Origin: a virus | Direction: 5' to 3' (one strand) | Virus record (IMG/VR): IMGVR_UViG_3300025853_000224 | Coordinates: 1-40,247 of that record | Length of the DNA stretch: 40,247 nucleotides | Part shown: positions 15,820 to 22,737 of the stretch, in pieces | Numbering within the stretch: the first letter of the stretch is position 1 | Layout of the letters: each line of letters begins with the position of its first letter | Translations under genes and position numbers: made by a program | The notes under the pieces: generated by a model | What the model was told of the DNA's origin: nothing | The model's database searches: none | Seen by the model: the letters and a program-made list of their open reading frames with translations, nothing else

Positions 15820-16461
15820 TTAAGCAAACTTTTGGGTGAACAAAGTTACTTCTTCCGGAGTGTCCTCTTTAGTGGCCGTCAACGATGGGTTGTACCATGT
15901 GTATTTGCCTCTAGTGATTTGCTCCGAAGTGAAATTCCAATAACGGGAAGAAACCGGAACGTTCTGGTTCAACGCGGCAAACGTCGCGAGACGTTTAAAC
16001 GTAGAGCGGTAGGCATTTTTAGCTACATTGATTTTACCCAATGCGTAGTCCTTATCGCCCAGCGGAATCTGGAAAGCGGAATCATCGTCACAGTCGTCGG
16101 GCTTCTCAATGAGAAGGGTGATTTCTGCAAATTCGATCATCCCCCAATCGGATTCAGCCTCGATAAAATCGCGTTGCTCTTTTGACCATGCAATTTGTGG
16201 GACATCATCTTCGTCGAACGGGATATCTTCCCGCCAACCTTTCTGCGCTGCAACAGCGACCACACGGAGTGGCGTATCTGGTGCAGCGAGGACACAACGC
16301 TTGTCAAAGAGAACCGAACCAACTGGATCATCTGACTCACTCATCTTCTGGACCACGTTAATGCGCGGGATATCAAGATCAGTAGGATCAATTTCAAAAC
16401 CTCCTCCGGCTACCAGAGAGTTGGTGGGCTTCTCAATTACTGCAGTGTTTTCTTCACTCAT
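15820..16461 (-). CDS. Replication-cluster protein, possible ssDNA-binding protein
   Basis: A 213-residue acidic protein with GWREDIPFDEDDVPQIAW and later YALGKINVAKNAYRSTFKRL, ending SRYWNFTSEQITRGKYTWYNP. I remember related proteins beside family A polymerases and Cas4/RecB-like nucleases in marine phages, without an assigned function. Position, acidity and aromatic residues would fit a single-strand DNA-binding protein, a role otherwise missing from this operon, but no OB-fold motif can be shown by eye. The upstream gap (16462-16486) is an A/C-rich leader with the repeated unit AAATAG before ATG and no Shine-Dalgarno sequence. Confidence 0.55.
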   Translation of the reverse strand: MSEENTAVIEKPTNSLVAGGGFEIDPTDLDIPRINVVQKMSESDDPVGSVLFDKRCVLAAPDTPLRVVAVAAQKGWREDIPFDEDDVPQIAWSKEQRDFIEAESDWGMIEFAEITLLIEKPDDCDDDSAFQIPLGDKDYALGKINVAKNAYRSTFKRLATFAALNQNVPVSSRYWNFTSEQITRGKYTWYNPSLTATKEDTPEEVTLFTQKFA

Positions 16462-16486
16462 ATTTCTATTTCTATTTGGTTTTGGT

Positions 16487-17608
16487 TTAGCGCACCTCTA
16501 CGACACTGAATCGTTCGGGCGACTTTTGGACAATACCTGCATCTTCACAGGCGTCAAGGAAGTTTTGCTTTTTTTCTGCTTTTTCTTCACGGGGCATGCC
16601 TTCGACAACGAGACCCGCGAGTTTGGATAGGGAAAGGCTGGCCACCGACAGTGCTTCTTCTGGTGACACACCGTGCTGTTCAGCGACCTTCATAAGAGTC
16701 TCGGTGTCGCTGCAGGTCTTTGCCTGACCCATCGAGCGGAGCTTGAAACCTTCGATCTGTTCGCCGTCCAGCATGTGTTTGCGGCCTTTTTCTTTCACTG
16801 TTTTGGCCCAGCTCTCAACCACTTTTGCAATACGCAAAAGCTTAGGCAAGTGTTCAAGATCATCAAAAGCATTCGGGTCAATGTCTGACAAACTATCTGT
16901 CAGCTTGTTCTTGATGTCCACCGCCATGTGGCCCAATGCCGGACAGCGATCTTCGTAGGCACAAAAGCGGCAGTTGTCAGACGGAGTAAAATCGTCGAAA
17001 GCCGGTGTGCCAGAATCCCATTTCGGGCGGACACGTTCACCTTCTTTGATCACATGAGAGAGTTCTTTAACGAGCTGGTCGAGATCGGAGCGGTGGAAGG
17101 TGCTGTGCAGACAGGCGTCGTGGAGCGGGACGTAGAAAACAAAGTCAATTTGTTTAACATCCGGAAAGAGTTGAAACGCGCCAACAACATATGCTTTTGA
17201 CTGCCAATTCGATTCCGGTGGGTCAATTACGCTGATTCCTGTTTTGTAATCAGCCATGACTGCGGTTTCACCGCCCTCAAGAATCAGGAACCGGTCACAG
17301 GTTCCAAATGTGCTGGTTCCGGTTAAGGCAACGTCAACTTGGATTTCGTTATATTCTTCAGCGACACCAACAAAGTTTGACATGAAATCTTTCTCCATCT
17401 TGACGATGTCGTTGTAGATATCCAGTTCTTCTTCGTCGTGCAGTGAAGACGGGTCAAACACTTCCAGCGCTTCATGAATGCGCGTGCCTCTTTCAGCTGC
17501 TTCGGAAGTTCCACTGCGGCCTTTGTAGGCTGCGCATTTCGCGACATACTTAAGGCTGGACGGTGAAAACTCCGCGTGACCTCTATCCGCGTGGTTTGGT
17601 TGTTTCAT
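16487..17608 (-). CDS. Cas4/RecB-like nuclease with Fe-S cluster (PD-(D/E)XK)
   Basis: A 373-residue protein with the RecB-family signature: RGTRIHEALE (His45), GTCDRFLI (Asp105), VMADYKTG (Asp120, Lys122) and the Q-helix NWQSKAYVVGAF (Gln134). Four Cys, one early (Cys24) and three in NCRFCAYEDRCPAL (Cys211, 214, 220), are placed as in Cas4 and AddB, where they hold a 4Fe-4S cluster. It resembles phage proteins annotated DUF2800. It probably acts as an exonuclease in recombination or end processing next to the polymerase. There is no CRISPR array, so a role in spacer capture is not suggested. Its first 26 bases overlap a 56-codon gene upstream. Confidence 0.8.
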   Translation of the reverse strand: MKQPNHADRGHAEFSPSSLKYVAKCAAYKGRSGTSEAAERGTRIHEALEVFDPSSLHDEEELDIYNDIVKMEKDFMSNFVGVAEEYNEIQVDVALTGTSTFGTCDRFLILEGGETAVMADYKTGISVIDPPESNWQSKAYVVGAFQLFPDVKQIDFVFYVPLHDACLHSTFHRSDLDQLVKELSHVIKEGERVRPKWDSGTPAFDDFTPSDNCRFCAYEDRCPALGHMAVDIKNKLTDSLSDIDPNAFDDLEHLPKLLRIAKVVESWAKTVKEKGRKHMLDGEQIEGFKLRSMGQAKTCSDTETLMKVAEQHGVSPEEALSVASLSLSKLAGLVVEGMPREEKAEKKQNFLDACEDAGIVQKSPERFSVVEVR

Positions 17609-17753
17609 TTCTTAGTAACTCACACACAAGTTTATTAAATTCGGGACTGCCTTCATCTGAGTTTTCTAACAAACAGAGCAGCACCCGCTTTGTAATTTTA
17701 GCAGCTTCATCCTTCATAATGTCATTAAGCGAATTAGAACTGTTACTACACAT
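17583..17753 (-). CDS. Small overlapping gene (56 residues)
   Basis: This frame fills the gap between two larger genes. The ATG at 17753 overlaps the upstream stop by 8 bases and the end overlaps the nuclease start by 26 bases. The product is acidic in the middle and begins MCSNSSNSLNDIMKDEAAK; a second ATG lies at 17717. There are four Cys but no spaced zinc motif. The predicted structure is mostly helical (KITKRVLLCLLEN). I do not recognise it. The tiling is its main support. Confidence 0.5.
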   Translation of the reverse strand: MCSNSSNSLNDIMKDEAAKITKRVLLCLLENSDEGSPEFNKLVCELLRNETTKPRG

Positions 17754-18039
17754 AAGGCAGAATTGCTTTTACGGCGGACATCAAATCCTGATCATCGAAG
17801 TGGTAAAGTTCCGTGCCTTCGTTGGTTTCAACTTCAACACACGGTTTATCCCCTAAAGCGGTGCGTAGTGCTCTAACCGCCATCAGCATTTCTTCTTCAT
17901 GTGCTTCGGTCAGTTCGAACCGTTGCTTGATCCACCGAACGGTTTTTCGGTAAACACGACGGATGAAAGACTCGCCGCAGAAGCTGTTCAAGACATCTTC
18001 TATCATGTTATCATCACGGATTTCTTTTCTGGTCCTCAT
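17746..18039 (-). CDS. Hypothetical helical protein (97 residues)
   Basis: A charged, mostly helical protein beginning MRTRKEIRDDNMIEDVLNSF, with IRRVYRKTVRWIKQRFEL and AHEEEMLMAVRALRTALG. The end, TELYHFDDQDLMSAVKAIL, may form a small alpha/beta unit. There is no membrane segment or catalytic motif. Its start lies inside the end of the DnaA-like gene (26-base overlap), so the two are likely translated together and may act together at the origin. The function is unknown. Confidence 0.6.
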   Translation of the reverse strand: MRTRKEIRDDNMIEDVLNSFCGESFIRRVYRKTVRWIKQRFELTEAHEEEMLMAVRALRTALGDKPCVEVETNEGTELYHFDDQDLMSAVKAILPYV

Positions 18040-18385
18040 TTTTGTAGACGTTGATAATTCCGATAATGGTGTCTCTAAGGTCGTTGTCCGTCAAGACTCG
18101 CGGGTCCATACGTCGGCAAGCCGAAATCACCGCAGATGGGTGGCTGTATTCAAAATGGCGGCTGATAACAGAAAAGCTAAGTTTCAAGATCGACCGGAGC
18201 AAACTCATCGCAACGGCACGCGGCTCGCTGTGCTTTGGTGCCCGTGATTTGATGTAGAGGTCGGATACTGGAATCCGATATTCATCTGCCACTGTCTGGA
18301 TAAGGCGCTCTGCTTTGCGGCCTTTTTTCTGCGGGACGCCTCTAAAGGGCCTCACCCTGTTTGGTTCAATTACTGTTTCATTCAT
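18014..18385 (-). CDS. DnaA domain IV-like DNA-binding protein
   Basis: A 123-residue protein. Residues 25-95 follow the C-terminal DNA-binding domain of DnaA: ADEYRIPVSDLYIKSRA (start of the domain), AVAMSLLRSILKLSFSVISRHFEYSHPSAVISACRRM. The last part matches the helix-turn-helix and the signature loop where DnaA has a GGRDHSTV-like sequence, here EYSHPSAV. The ATPase domain of DnaA is absent. A stand-alone domain IV could bind DnaA boxes to recruit or block the host initiator, or act as a phage origin binder. It lies beside a helicase gene, which supports a role in initiation. Confidence 0.7.
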   Translation of the reverse strand: MNETVIEPNRVRPFRGVPQKKGRKAERLIQTVADEYRIPVSDLYIKSRAPKHSEPRAVAMSLLRSILKLSFSVISRHFEYSHPSAVISACRRMDPRVLTDNDLRDTIIGIINVYKNEDQKRNP

Positions 18386-18390
18386 TGTTT

Positions 18391-19686
18391 CTAAGAGTAG
18401 TGCAGCTTGCCCAAGTTCGCAAGTTTTTTCTCGATTGATTCAATAACTTTTTCCTCAATGGAATCGCAGGCCACCAGAATCTTCTGCAATGCATCGCTTT
18501 TAGCGCCATTGCGGTGGATGCGGCCCAGCGCCTGCAGGTGGTCTTTCGCACTGAAAGAAGGTGATATCAGGCTGACACGGTTCCGTTTACCGTTTATGTC
18601 GTGCAGCGAGATACCGGTTCCGCCAGCTGCTATATTCACCACAAGAATGTGTTCTTTGTCCTCTTGAAAGGAATCAATGGCCTGCTGCCGTTCATCTGAA
18701 TCCTGATCGCCGTAGATGCCACCACATTTCAGCTCTTCACGTAGGGCCTCTAATGTGTCTCGAAAGTTGACAAAGATCACCACGCTCTTGTTCTGATCAA
18801 CCAGATCCTTTGCCATCTCTGCGATGTCCTTTACTTTGAAAGCTTCTGCGAGCTGTCGGGCGCGGAGCAGGTTGACAAGAACGTATTCACTGTCCTCAAC
18901 AGTCCCGTTCTCAATCAGGTCTTCCACAATAGCGGGCGTGATACCCAATTCGTCATAGGCTTTTACGATCTTCGCTCGATTGGAAAAATTGACGGGTTCA
19001 ACAATCACTCGATTTTCTTTGAAGGAATCCGGAAAGTCGGAGACGGTTAAGCGTTTGGCGACCACGCCATACATGTTCTTATGCAGGACACGTAGTTTGG
19101 ATGCGTTCTTTAGTTCCCACTGGTTCCACATGTTTTGGATGCAGCCATATTGTTTCATCCAACCATACCAATTCGGATACGGGGGTTTGGATGAGTTTAG
19201 ATTGTGCAAGCCCAGCGCGTAACCAATAGCCCGCATTTCAGTTGGGTCTTGTGACGCCGTTGCGGACATCATATGTACATTGAACTTTTGGGCAACAAGT
19301 GAGATAAGTAACTGAGCATTGATCGTATATGGCCCTTTGCATTTATGGCATTCGTCAATGAACACCATTGTGTGTTCAGGCAAATTCCACTTCATGGATT
19401 TCTTGCCTCTCTTCGACATATACGGAGTGTTACCAGTGCGGATCTTTTCGTAGTTCAAAACGAATACGGGCTCAATGCCAAACTCTGCCAGCTCGCGTTG
19501 CCATGATGGGATAACCGCTTTCGGGCACAGCACTGCCACCGGTCGCTCTAATGCGCGTGCGACATATGCCGCCACAATCGTCTTGCCAGTTCCGACATCG
19601 CTGGTGTCCAGCGTGTTTCGTCCGGTCGCGAGTGTGTTAATAAAAAAGGCGGCAGCTTCCTTCTGCTTCGGGTAAAGTGTTTTCAT
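18391..19686 (-). CDS. SNF2/DEAD-type superfamily 2 helicase
   Basis: A 431-residue protein with the superfamily 2 motifs: I SDVGTGKT (Lys35), II FIDECHK (Asp111-Glu112), III MSATAS, V VVNIAAGGTGISLHD and VI LQALGRIHRNG. The DECH box and the motif VI wording are of the SNF2/UvsW type. Such phage enzymes remodel replication forks, branch-migrate recombination intermediates or act on DNA-bound proteins. It lies between the RuvC-like resolvase and the DnaA-like protein, so fork repair or recombination-dependent replication is likely. The length is short, with no extra specificity domains. Confidence 0.85.
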   Translation of the reverse strand: MKTLYPKQKEAAAFFINTLATGRNTLDTSDVGTGKTIVAAYVARALERPVAVLCPKAVIPSWQRELAEFGIEPVFVLNYEKIRTGNTPYMSKRGKKSMKWNLPEHTMVFIDECHKCKGPYTINAQLLISLVAQKFNVHMMSATASQDPTEMRAIGYALGLHNLNSSKPPYPNWYGWMKQYGCIQNMWNQWELKNASKLRVLHKNMYGVVAKRLTVSDFPDSFKENRVIVEPVNFSNRAKIVKAYDELGITPAIVEDLIENGTVEDSEYVLVNLLRARQLAEAFKVKDIAEMAKDLVDQNKSVVIFVNFRDTLEALREELKCGGIYGDQDSDERQQAIDSFQEDKEHILVVNIAAGGTGISLHDINGKRNRVSLISPSFSAKDHLQALGRIHRNGAKSDALQKILVACDSIEEKVIESIEKKLANLGKLHYS

Positions 19687-19709
19687 TCTTCATTTTCATT
19701 GGTTTGGTG

Positions 19710-19961
19710 TCAGTCAATAATGCTCTTCACCGCTTCAGCGACCTCTTGAGCAAATTCTTCGTAACGCATGCCATCATACACCGATGCGACGATGGCGCGA
19801 GCGAAATCGTCCAGAAAATCAGGCCGGTGTGTTTTTACAGATCGAATGCTGCAGGATGGGGTGAAGGCAATGACGGACCAGCCGCTAACATGGCTTGTAT
19901 CTCGTCGGCTTTTAATTTCAACAACGACACCTTCAATGTCTACTTCAGTGATTGTTTTCAT
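19710..19961 (-). CDS. Hypothetical 83-residue protein
   Basis: A small soluble protein starting MKTITEVDIEGVVVEIKSRRD, with a strand-rich first half and a helical second half (PDFLDDFARAIVASVYDGMRYEEFAQEVAEAVKSII). Its start overlaps the end of the RuvC-like gene by 17 bases. No family is recognised. The 23-base gap after it is the A/C-rich leader (ACCAAACCA) of the helicase gene. Confidence 0.6.
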   Translation of the reverse strand: MKTITEVDIEGVVVEIKSRRDTSHVSGWSVIAFTPSCSIRSVKTHRPDFLDDFARAIVASVYDGMRYEEFAQEVAEAVKSIID

Positions 19962-20433
19962 GTTTTAAATAATATTTTGCGATTAAGTAGGCATCAATAA
20001 TGCCATCATGTGGGGTTTTACATCTTTTATTTGCCAACCAATTCTGGTCCGGTTCTAACTTTTTTGCAAGAGCTAATGCGGCGGGTTTGGTTTTGCCTTT
20101 TGGCAACCGGCCCAGCATATCAGTCTGCCAGTCACGGACCTCCACACATTCGACGTCGAAACCAGCGGCATCCGCCATGCCCAACAGCTTGCCGAACGAG
20201 ATCGACATTGATCGCATGGATTGCGAAGAGGGCGCGTGTCGAAGCGGTTCTTCGATCACCAAAACAAAAGGCGTGTTGAAATCCAGAAGCCATTGTTTGA
20301 TGGGTTTGGGGTCAATTTCACTTTTGCCTTTTCGCTTTAACGTGGGCATCTTGATGTAAGAGATCACGTCGCCATTAAATTTCGAAAGCGCACACAGGCC
20401 CCCATCCAGACCATTATCTACTCCAACTACCAT
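19945..20433 (-). CDS. RuvC-like Holliday junction resolvase
   Basis: A 162-residue protein with an RNase H-type fold. The first strand carries GVDNGLDGG (Asp6), the middle strand VLVIEEP (Glu61 or Glu62), and the C-terminal helix HDGIIDAYLIA (Asp143, Asp147). These match the acidic metal ligands of RuvC and the phage resolvase subfamily. It would cut four-way junctions before packaging. The start is preceded by a candidate promoter that ends only nine bases away, so it may be transcribed separately from the upstream small genes. The end overlaps the following 83-residue gene. Confidence 0.8.
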   Translation of the reverse strand: MVVGVDNGLDGGLCALSKFNGDVISYIKMPTLKRKGKSEIDPKPIKQWLLDFNTPFVLVIEEPLRHAPSSQSMRSMSISFGKLLGMADAAGFDVECVEVRDWQTDMLGRLPKGKTKPAALALAKKLEPDQNWLANKRCKTPHDGIIDAYLIAKYYLKHENNH

Positions 20434-20442
20434 TTAGCTAGA

Positions 20443-20470
20443 ATAGTAATGGCCTGCATCTTTAGGTCAA
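20443..20470 (-). promoter_or_regulatory. Candidate minus-strand promoter for the resolvase gene
   Basis: On the minus strand TTGACC (20470-20465) and TACTAT (20448-20443) are separated by 16 bases. Only nine bases separate the -10 from the ATG at 20433, so the transcript would have a leader of a few bases at most. Confidence 0.4.
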
Positions 20471-20754
20471 TAGCTGGTTTGGGTTCGGGCGATGGTCTCC
20501 GCAATCGAATCTTTAAGTGGCTGGGCTACCATTGGTTCATCCAGAACGGCCATGAGCAGGCGGCGCATTTCTTTGGATTCAGCCATCAAGTAAGCGTTGG
20601 CCAGAGCAGCTCGCTTGTCTTCCGGATCTTCTGCGTCACCACAAACAGCAACACATATATCGGTATTAATCACTCCAATGCAAACACGCTTTCCGTCAAA
20701 GACTTCAAGCTCTTCCATTACGGACCAATCTCCGCTAGTCGTCTCGTCCAACAT
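20467..20754 (-). CDS. Hypothetical 95-residue protein
   Basis: The ATG at 20754 (MLDETTSGDW) is chosen; the open frame continues upstream through a Lys-rich stretch that is probably not translated because it lies inside the neighbour. The protein has a strand-rich start (CIGVINTDICVAVCGDAED) and a helical C-terminal half with MRRLLMAVLDEPMVAQPLKDSIAE. It overlaps the upstream gene by 20 bases. I do not recognise the family. Confidence 0.55.
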   Translation of the reverse strand: MLDETTSGDWSVMEELEVFDGKRVCIGVINTDICVAVCGDAEDPEDKRAALANAYLMAESKEMRRLLMAVLDEPMVAQPLKDSIAETIARTQTSY

Positions 20755-21076
20755 TGTTCCGTTCTTCTTCTTCTTTGATGATTGCTTTCGCCAGCACTGC
20801 ATAGTTCAGCAGGTCGTCACAAGCGTCTTCAGCGGGCTCGCCAACAACGCGCAGCTCTCCGTCTGCCGCGAATGAGTTGAGCCGCATAATCTTATCCTGC
20901 ATTCGTAGTAGCAGGCCAACAAGCGGGTGCATGCCTAATGCGCTCGCGGATTTGAAATTAGCAAGTGCATCAACGGCCTTCTCGCCGCCAGTGTAATCGC
21001 TATTTTTACTTTTCATGATGTTTCGCGCTTTAGCGCACGTCAGCTCATGTAGATGTAGCAGGTCTTCGGGTTTCAT
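20735..21076 (-). CDS. Nucleotide-metabolism-like protein (DUF1599/MazG-like helical)
   Basis: A 113-residue all-helical protein with KNSDYTGGEKAVDALANFK, then GLLLRMQDKIMRLNSF and EPAEDACDDLLNYAVLAKAI. This order (a KNxDY motif, an ANFK helix, a helix with MxDKxxR, and a final ExxxDLxNY helix) is shared by a family found in phage nucleotide-modification or dNTP-pool operons, related to all-alpha pyrophosphohydrolases. The acidic residues would bind magnesium. It may clean or alter the nucleotide pool for replication. The identification is from remembered motifs. The leader upstream of its ATG (21077-21095) is A/C-rich with ACCAAACCA repeats. Confidence 0.65.
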   Translation of the reverse strand: MKPEDLLHLHELTCAKARNIMKSKNSDYTGGEKAVDALANFKSASALGMHPLVGLLLRMQDKIMRLNSFAADGELRVVGEPAEDACDDLLNYAVLAKAIIKEEEERNNVGRDD

Positions 21077-21079
21077 CGT

Positions 21080-21361
21080 TTATTTGGTGGTTTGGTTTGG
21101 TTTGTTCAACAAAACGTCTTTGATCCAATTAAGTGTGTGAGGCGACCAGCTTAACACTTTGGTGTGGCTGAAACTGTTAACGTCCATGGTGTAAAAATAT
21201 ACACCAAATTGGACTCGCGACCAGAGACGTTTTAGTTCGTCAGACCACTCGTTAAATTTAACAAGTGATACATCATTGCTGATTAGTTCTTCGAGTTTAT
21301 TGTTATGGTTTTCCCATTCACTATAGACCCATTCAAGATATGGTTGGTGGTTTTTTATCAT
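21080..21361 (-). CDS. Hypothetical 93-residue protein
   Basis: A helical, aromatic-rich protein beginning MIKNHQPYLEWVYSEWENHNNKLEELI and ending VLSWSPHTLNWIKDVLL. It contains six Trp, with no Cys and no membrane segment. Its DNA is more A/T-rich than the core replication genes. The ATG overlaps the stop of a 12-codon micro-ORF (TAATG). The family is unknown. Confidence 0.6.
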   Translation of the reverse strand: MIKNHQPYLEWVYSEWENHNNKLEELISNDVSLVKFNEWSDELKRLWSRVQFGVYFYTMDVNSFSHTKVLSWSPHTLNWIKDVLLNKPNQTTK

Positions 21362-21412
21362 TATTCAGTAGGATATTTTTCTTTGCGGTTGCTGTTCATT
21401 TCTCTGTTCGCA

Positions 21413-21553
21413 TTAAATAAACATCAAGCAGCACCCGACAACGCTCCAGATTGCAGCCGCTTCCCCGTGCCCGTTTAAGAGCATGGGAACAGACACAATC
21501 AGCATGGCGCACCCCGCAAGGATGCGAACAAGGCGTTTAAATCGAATGCTCAT
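21413..21553 (-). CDS. Tiny membrane protein (46 residues)
   Basis: The ATG overlaps the upstream stop (ATGA). The product starts with a basic stretch (MSIRFKRLVR), followed by two short hydrophobic segments (about residues 8-26 and 32-46) separated by a NGHGE turn, and ends in the second segment. The layout suits a hairpin in the inner membrane. Small early membrane proteins of phages can block superinfection or alter host membrane proteins. No specific function can be given. Confidence 0.5.
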   Translation of the reverse strand: MSIRFKRLVRILAGCAMLIVSVPMLLNGHGEAAAIWSVVGCCLMFI

Positions 21554-21841
21554 TCTTCGCATCGTTTAACTTCAGCGTTCGCAGGAAGAAACTCTTGCCC
21601 TGTTTTCTGATCATGGATTCGCACCTTGCCCGTTTTGGTGACGTAAACAGAAAGGGTTGCCTTGGGCGTTTCGATGCCCAGACACACCCATCCCTTCTTG
21701 TCATCAGAGCATTTGCGTTCAATCTTTGCTGCCCCGTAATCGAAGCCGTATTGTGTTTCTTGGTAGTTCATAATCAAAAATCTGCGAACAAAGCGGTGGA
21801 CATCAACGCTCGTTCCTCGCGTGAGTCACCTCAGCGTTCGG
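21544..21841. repeat. Pair of related gene-seam sequences (21544-21583 and 21801-21841)
   Basis: Two stretches of about 40 bases, each covering the end of a small minus-strand gene, align at roughly three quarters of positions on the minus strand. Both begin CGAACGCTGA and later share GAGC. Each carries a short inverted repeat: AACGCT (21805-21810) with AGCGTT (21833-21838), and GAATGCT (21544-21550) with AGCGTTC (21574-21580, one mismatch). Confidence 0.5.
21550..21771 (-). CDS. Hypothetical 73-residue protein, cassette-like
   Basis: The ATG at 21771 is used; an in-frame TTG lies six bases upstream. The product is a small strand-rich protein: QETQYGFDYGAAKIERKC, WVCLGIETPKATLSVYVTKTGKVRIHDQKTG, ending FLPANAEVKRCEE. 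It could be a single-sheet domain. The C-terminal NAEV echoes the end of the next upstream gene, because the two genes share a seam sequence at their 3' ends. The function is unknown. Confidence 0.55.
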   Translation of the reverse strand: MNYQETQYGFDYGAAKIERKCSDDKKGWVCLGIETPKATLSVYVTKTGKVRIHDQKTGQEFLPANAEVKRCEE

Positions 21842-22066
21842 CAAAGGACGCCAATGGTCGTGGTATTCGGGTGGGTTCAGACCAAGACAATGGCGCGACC
21901 TGATTTCAGACTTCCCGCACCGCTTACAGGTTCGTGTTGCTCTCACCTTTTCAAGTGCTAGTTTCTCATCATAGTATTCAGCGGGCGTGTATTCCCAAGA
22001 ATGCCGAACAAGGCATCGTAGCCACCGCCATACAGCGCGGACTGGTTGATTCGGTAGCTTTCTCAT
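21803..22066 (-). CDS. Small zinc-binding-like protein, DUF1660-like
   Basis: The ATG at 22066 (MRKLPNQPVRA) is preferred to the longer frame. The 87-residue basic protein has VRHSWEYTPAEYYDEKLALEKVRATRTCKRCGKSE, with a HxW element and a CxxC knuckle, followed by a His-rich stretch (HCLGLNPPEYHDHW). This looks like small prophage proteins annotated DUF1660, which probably fold around zinc. It ends PLPNAEVTHARNER on a seam shared with the next gene. A role in host takeover is possible but not shown. Confidence 0.6.
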   Translation of the reverse strand: MRKLPNQPVRAVWRWLRCLVRHSWEYTPAEYYDEKLALEKVRATRTCKRCGKSEIRSRHCLGLNPPEYHDHWRPLPNAEVTHARNER

Positions 22067-22079
22067 GGCGTGGCTAGAT

Positions 22080-22322
22080 TTAGTCGTTAGCAGAAGAAAT
22101 AGCCTCCACAGCCTCACTCAGTTTTTCTTGAGCTTCGTCGGTGTCTAGCTTGACCGCCCTCAAACAATCATCAGCGATGTCGCAAAGGTGTAGCGCGAAC
22201 TCGATCATGTCCCGCTGATCCACGTCAAACTTAATCGTAGTGTCGCCGTTGGTGGCGAGCATCCACATGCTGTCAGAGAACTGCGAGAAGTTGCTTCGTT
22301 GGTGTTGTAATTCTAATTCCAT
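22080..22322 (-). CDS. Hypothetical acidic protein (80 residues)
   Basis: The ATG at 22322 follows an A-rich leader (AAAAAGAAAAAGAT) and is preferred to an upstream ATG inside the preceding seam. The protein starts MELELQHQRSNFSQFSD and ends in acidic helices (DMIEFALHLCDIADDCLRAVKLDTDEAQEKLSEAVEAI). There is no membrane segment or motif. It is one of several short, loosely packed genes in the accessory block. Confidence 0.55.
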   Translation of the reverse strand: MELELQHQRSNFSQFSDSMWMLATNGDTTIKFDVDQRDMIEFALHLCDIADDCLRAVKLDTDEAQEKLSEAVEAISSAND

Positions 22323-22407
22323 ATCTTTTTCTTTTTGATTAAAAATTGCTAACAAGATGTTGCTGCCGACGCTTCGCATGGCAGAATTTAGTCACTCATC
22401 GTCTGGC

Positions 22408-22431
22408 AGGTTAAGGTGCTTGAGGATCTTC
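22408..22431. repeat. 24-bp direct repeat, copy A
   Basis: It matches 22750-22773 at 23 of 24 positions, same orientation (AGGTTAAGGTGCTTGAGG start). It covers the stop of the gene at 22411-22737. On the minus strand in a second frame it still encodes KILKHLNLPDDE before a stop, the C-terminus of the neighbouring gene. Confidence 0.8.
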
Positions 22432-22737
22432 CCATAAGTTGAGGACTTTCAGGAATGCTTCGGCTCGTTGTGCTGCGGTGGCATGGATTGTCTCAAATCC
22501 TGCGGTTAAACTGCTGTCGAGTCCTTTCCGCTTTGGCAGACGCCGAGCGTAAAAGAACTGTTTATCTAAGTTCAATACTTTTTCCGCCTCGTGCATCGCG
22601 TTGAGGTCGTTGGGGTAGTCTGGTATTAAATCCCATTTTCCATCCGATCTTTTTGCGGTATACTGAATCGTAGCCGGCTCAAAACAAGACCACCCACACG
22701 CTTTCGCAATCGCAATTCGTTGTTTTTCTTTGTTCAT
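22411..22737 (-). CDS. Conserved phage protein (IAKACGW type), flanked by direct repeats
   Basis: The ATG at 22737 (MNKEKQRIAIAKACGWSCFEP) is chosen; the longer frame would start inside the neighbour. The 108-residue protein begins with the IAIAKACGW motif that I know from many small phage and prophage proteins of unknown function. It goes on with PNDLNAMHEAEKVL and ends AAQRAEAFLKVLNLWEDPQAP, a helix also common in that group. It lies between two copies of a 24-bp direct repeat, which suggests it was inserted into, or captured next to, the end of the upstream gene. Confidence 0.65.
   Translation of the reverse strand: MNKEKQRIAIAKACGWSCFEPATIQYTAKRSDGKWDLIPDYPNDLNAMHEAEKVLNLDKQFFYARRLPKRKGLDSSLTAGFETIHATAAQRAEAFLKVLNLWEDPQAP

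Noticed and set aside
21540-21841. Seams as integron attC sites
   Set aside because: The inverted repeats are short, the GTTRRRY/RYYYAAC core is not met, and no integron integrase gene is present in the window.
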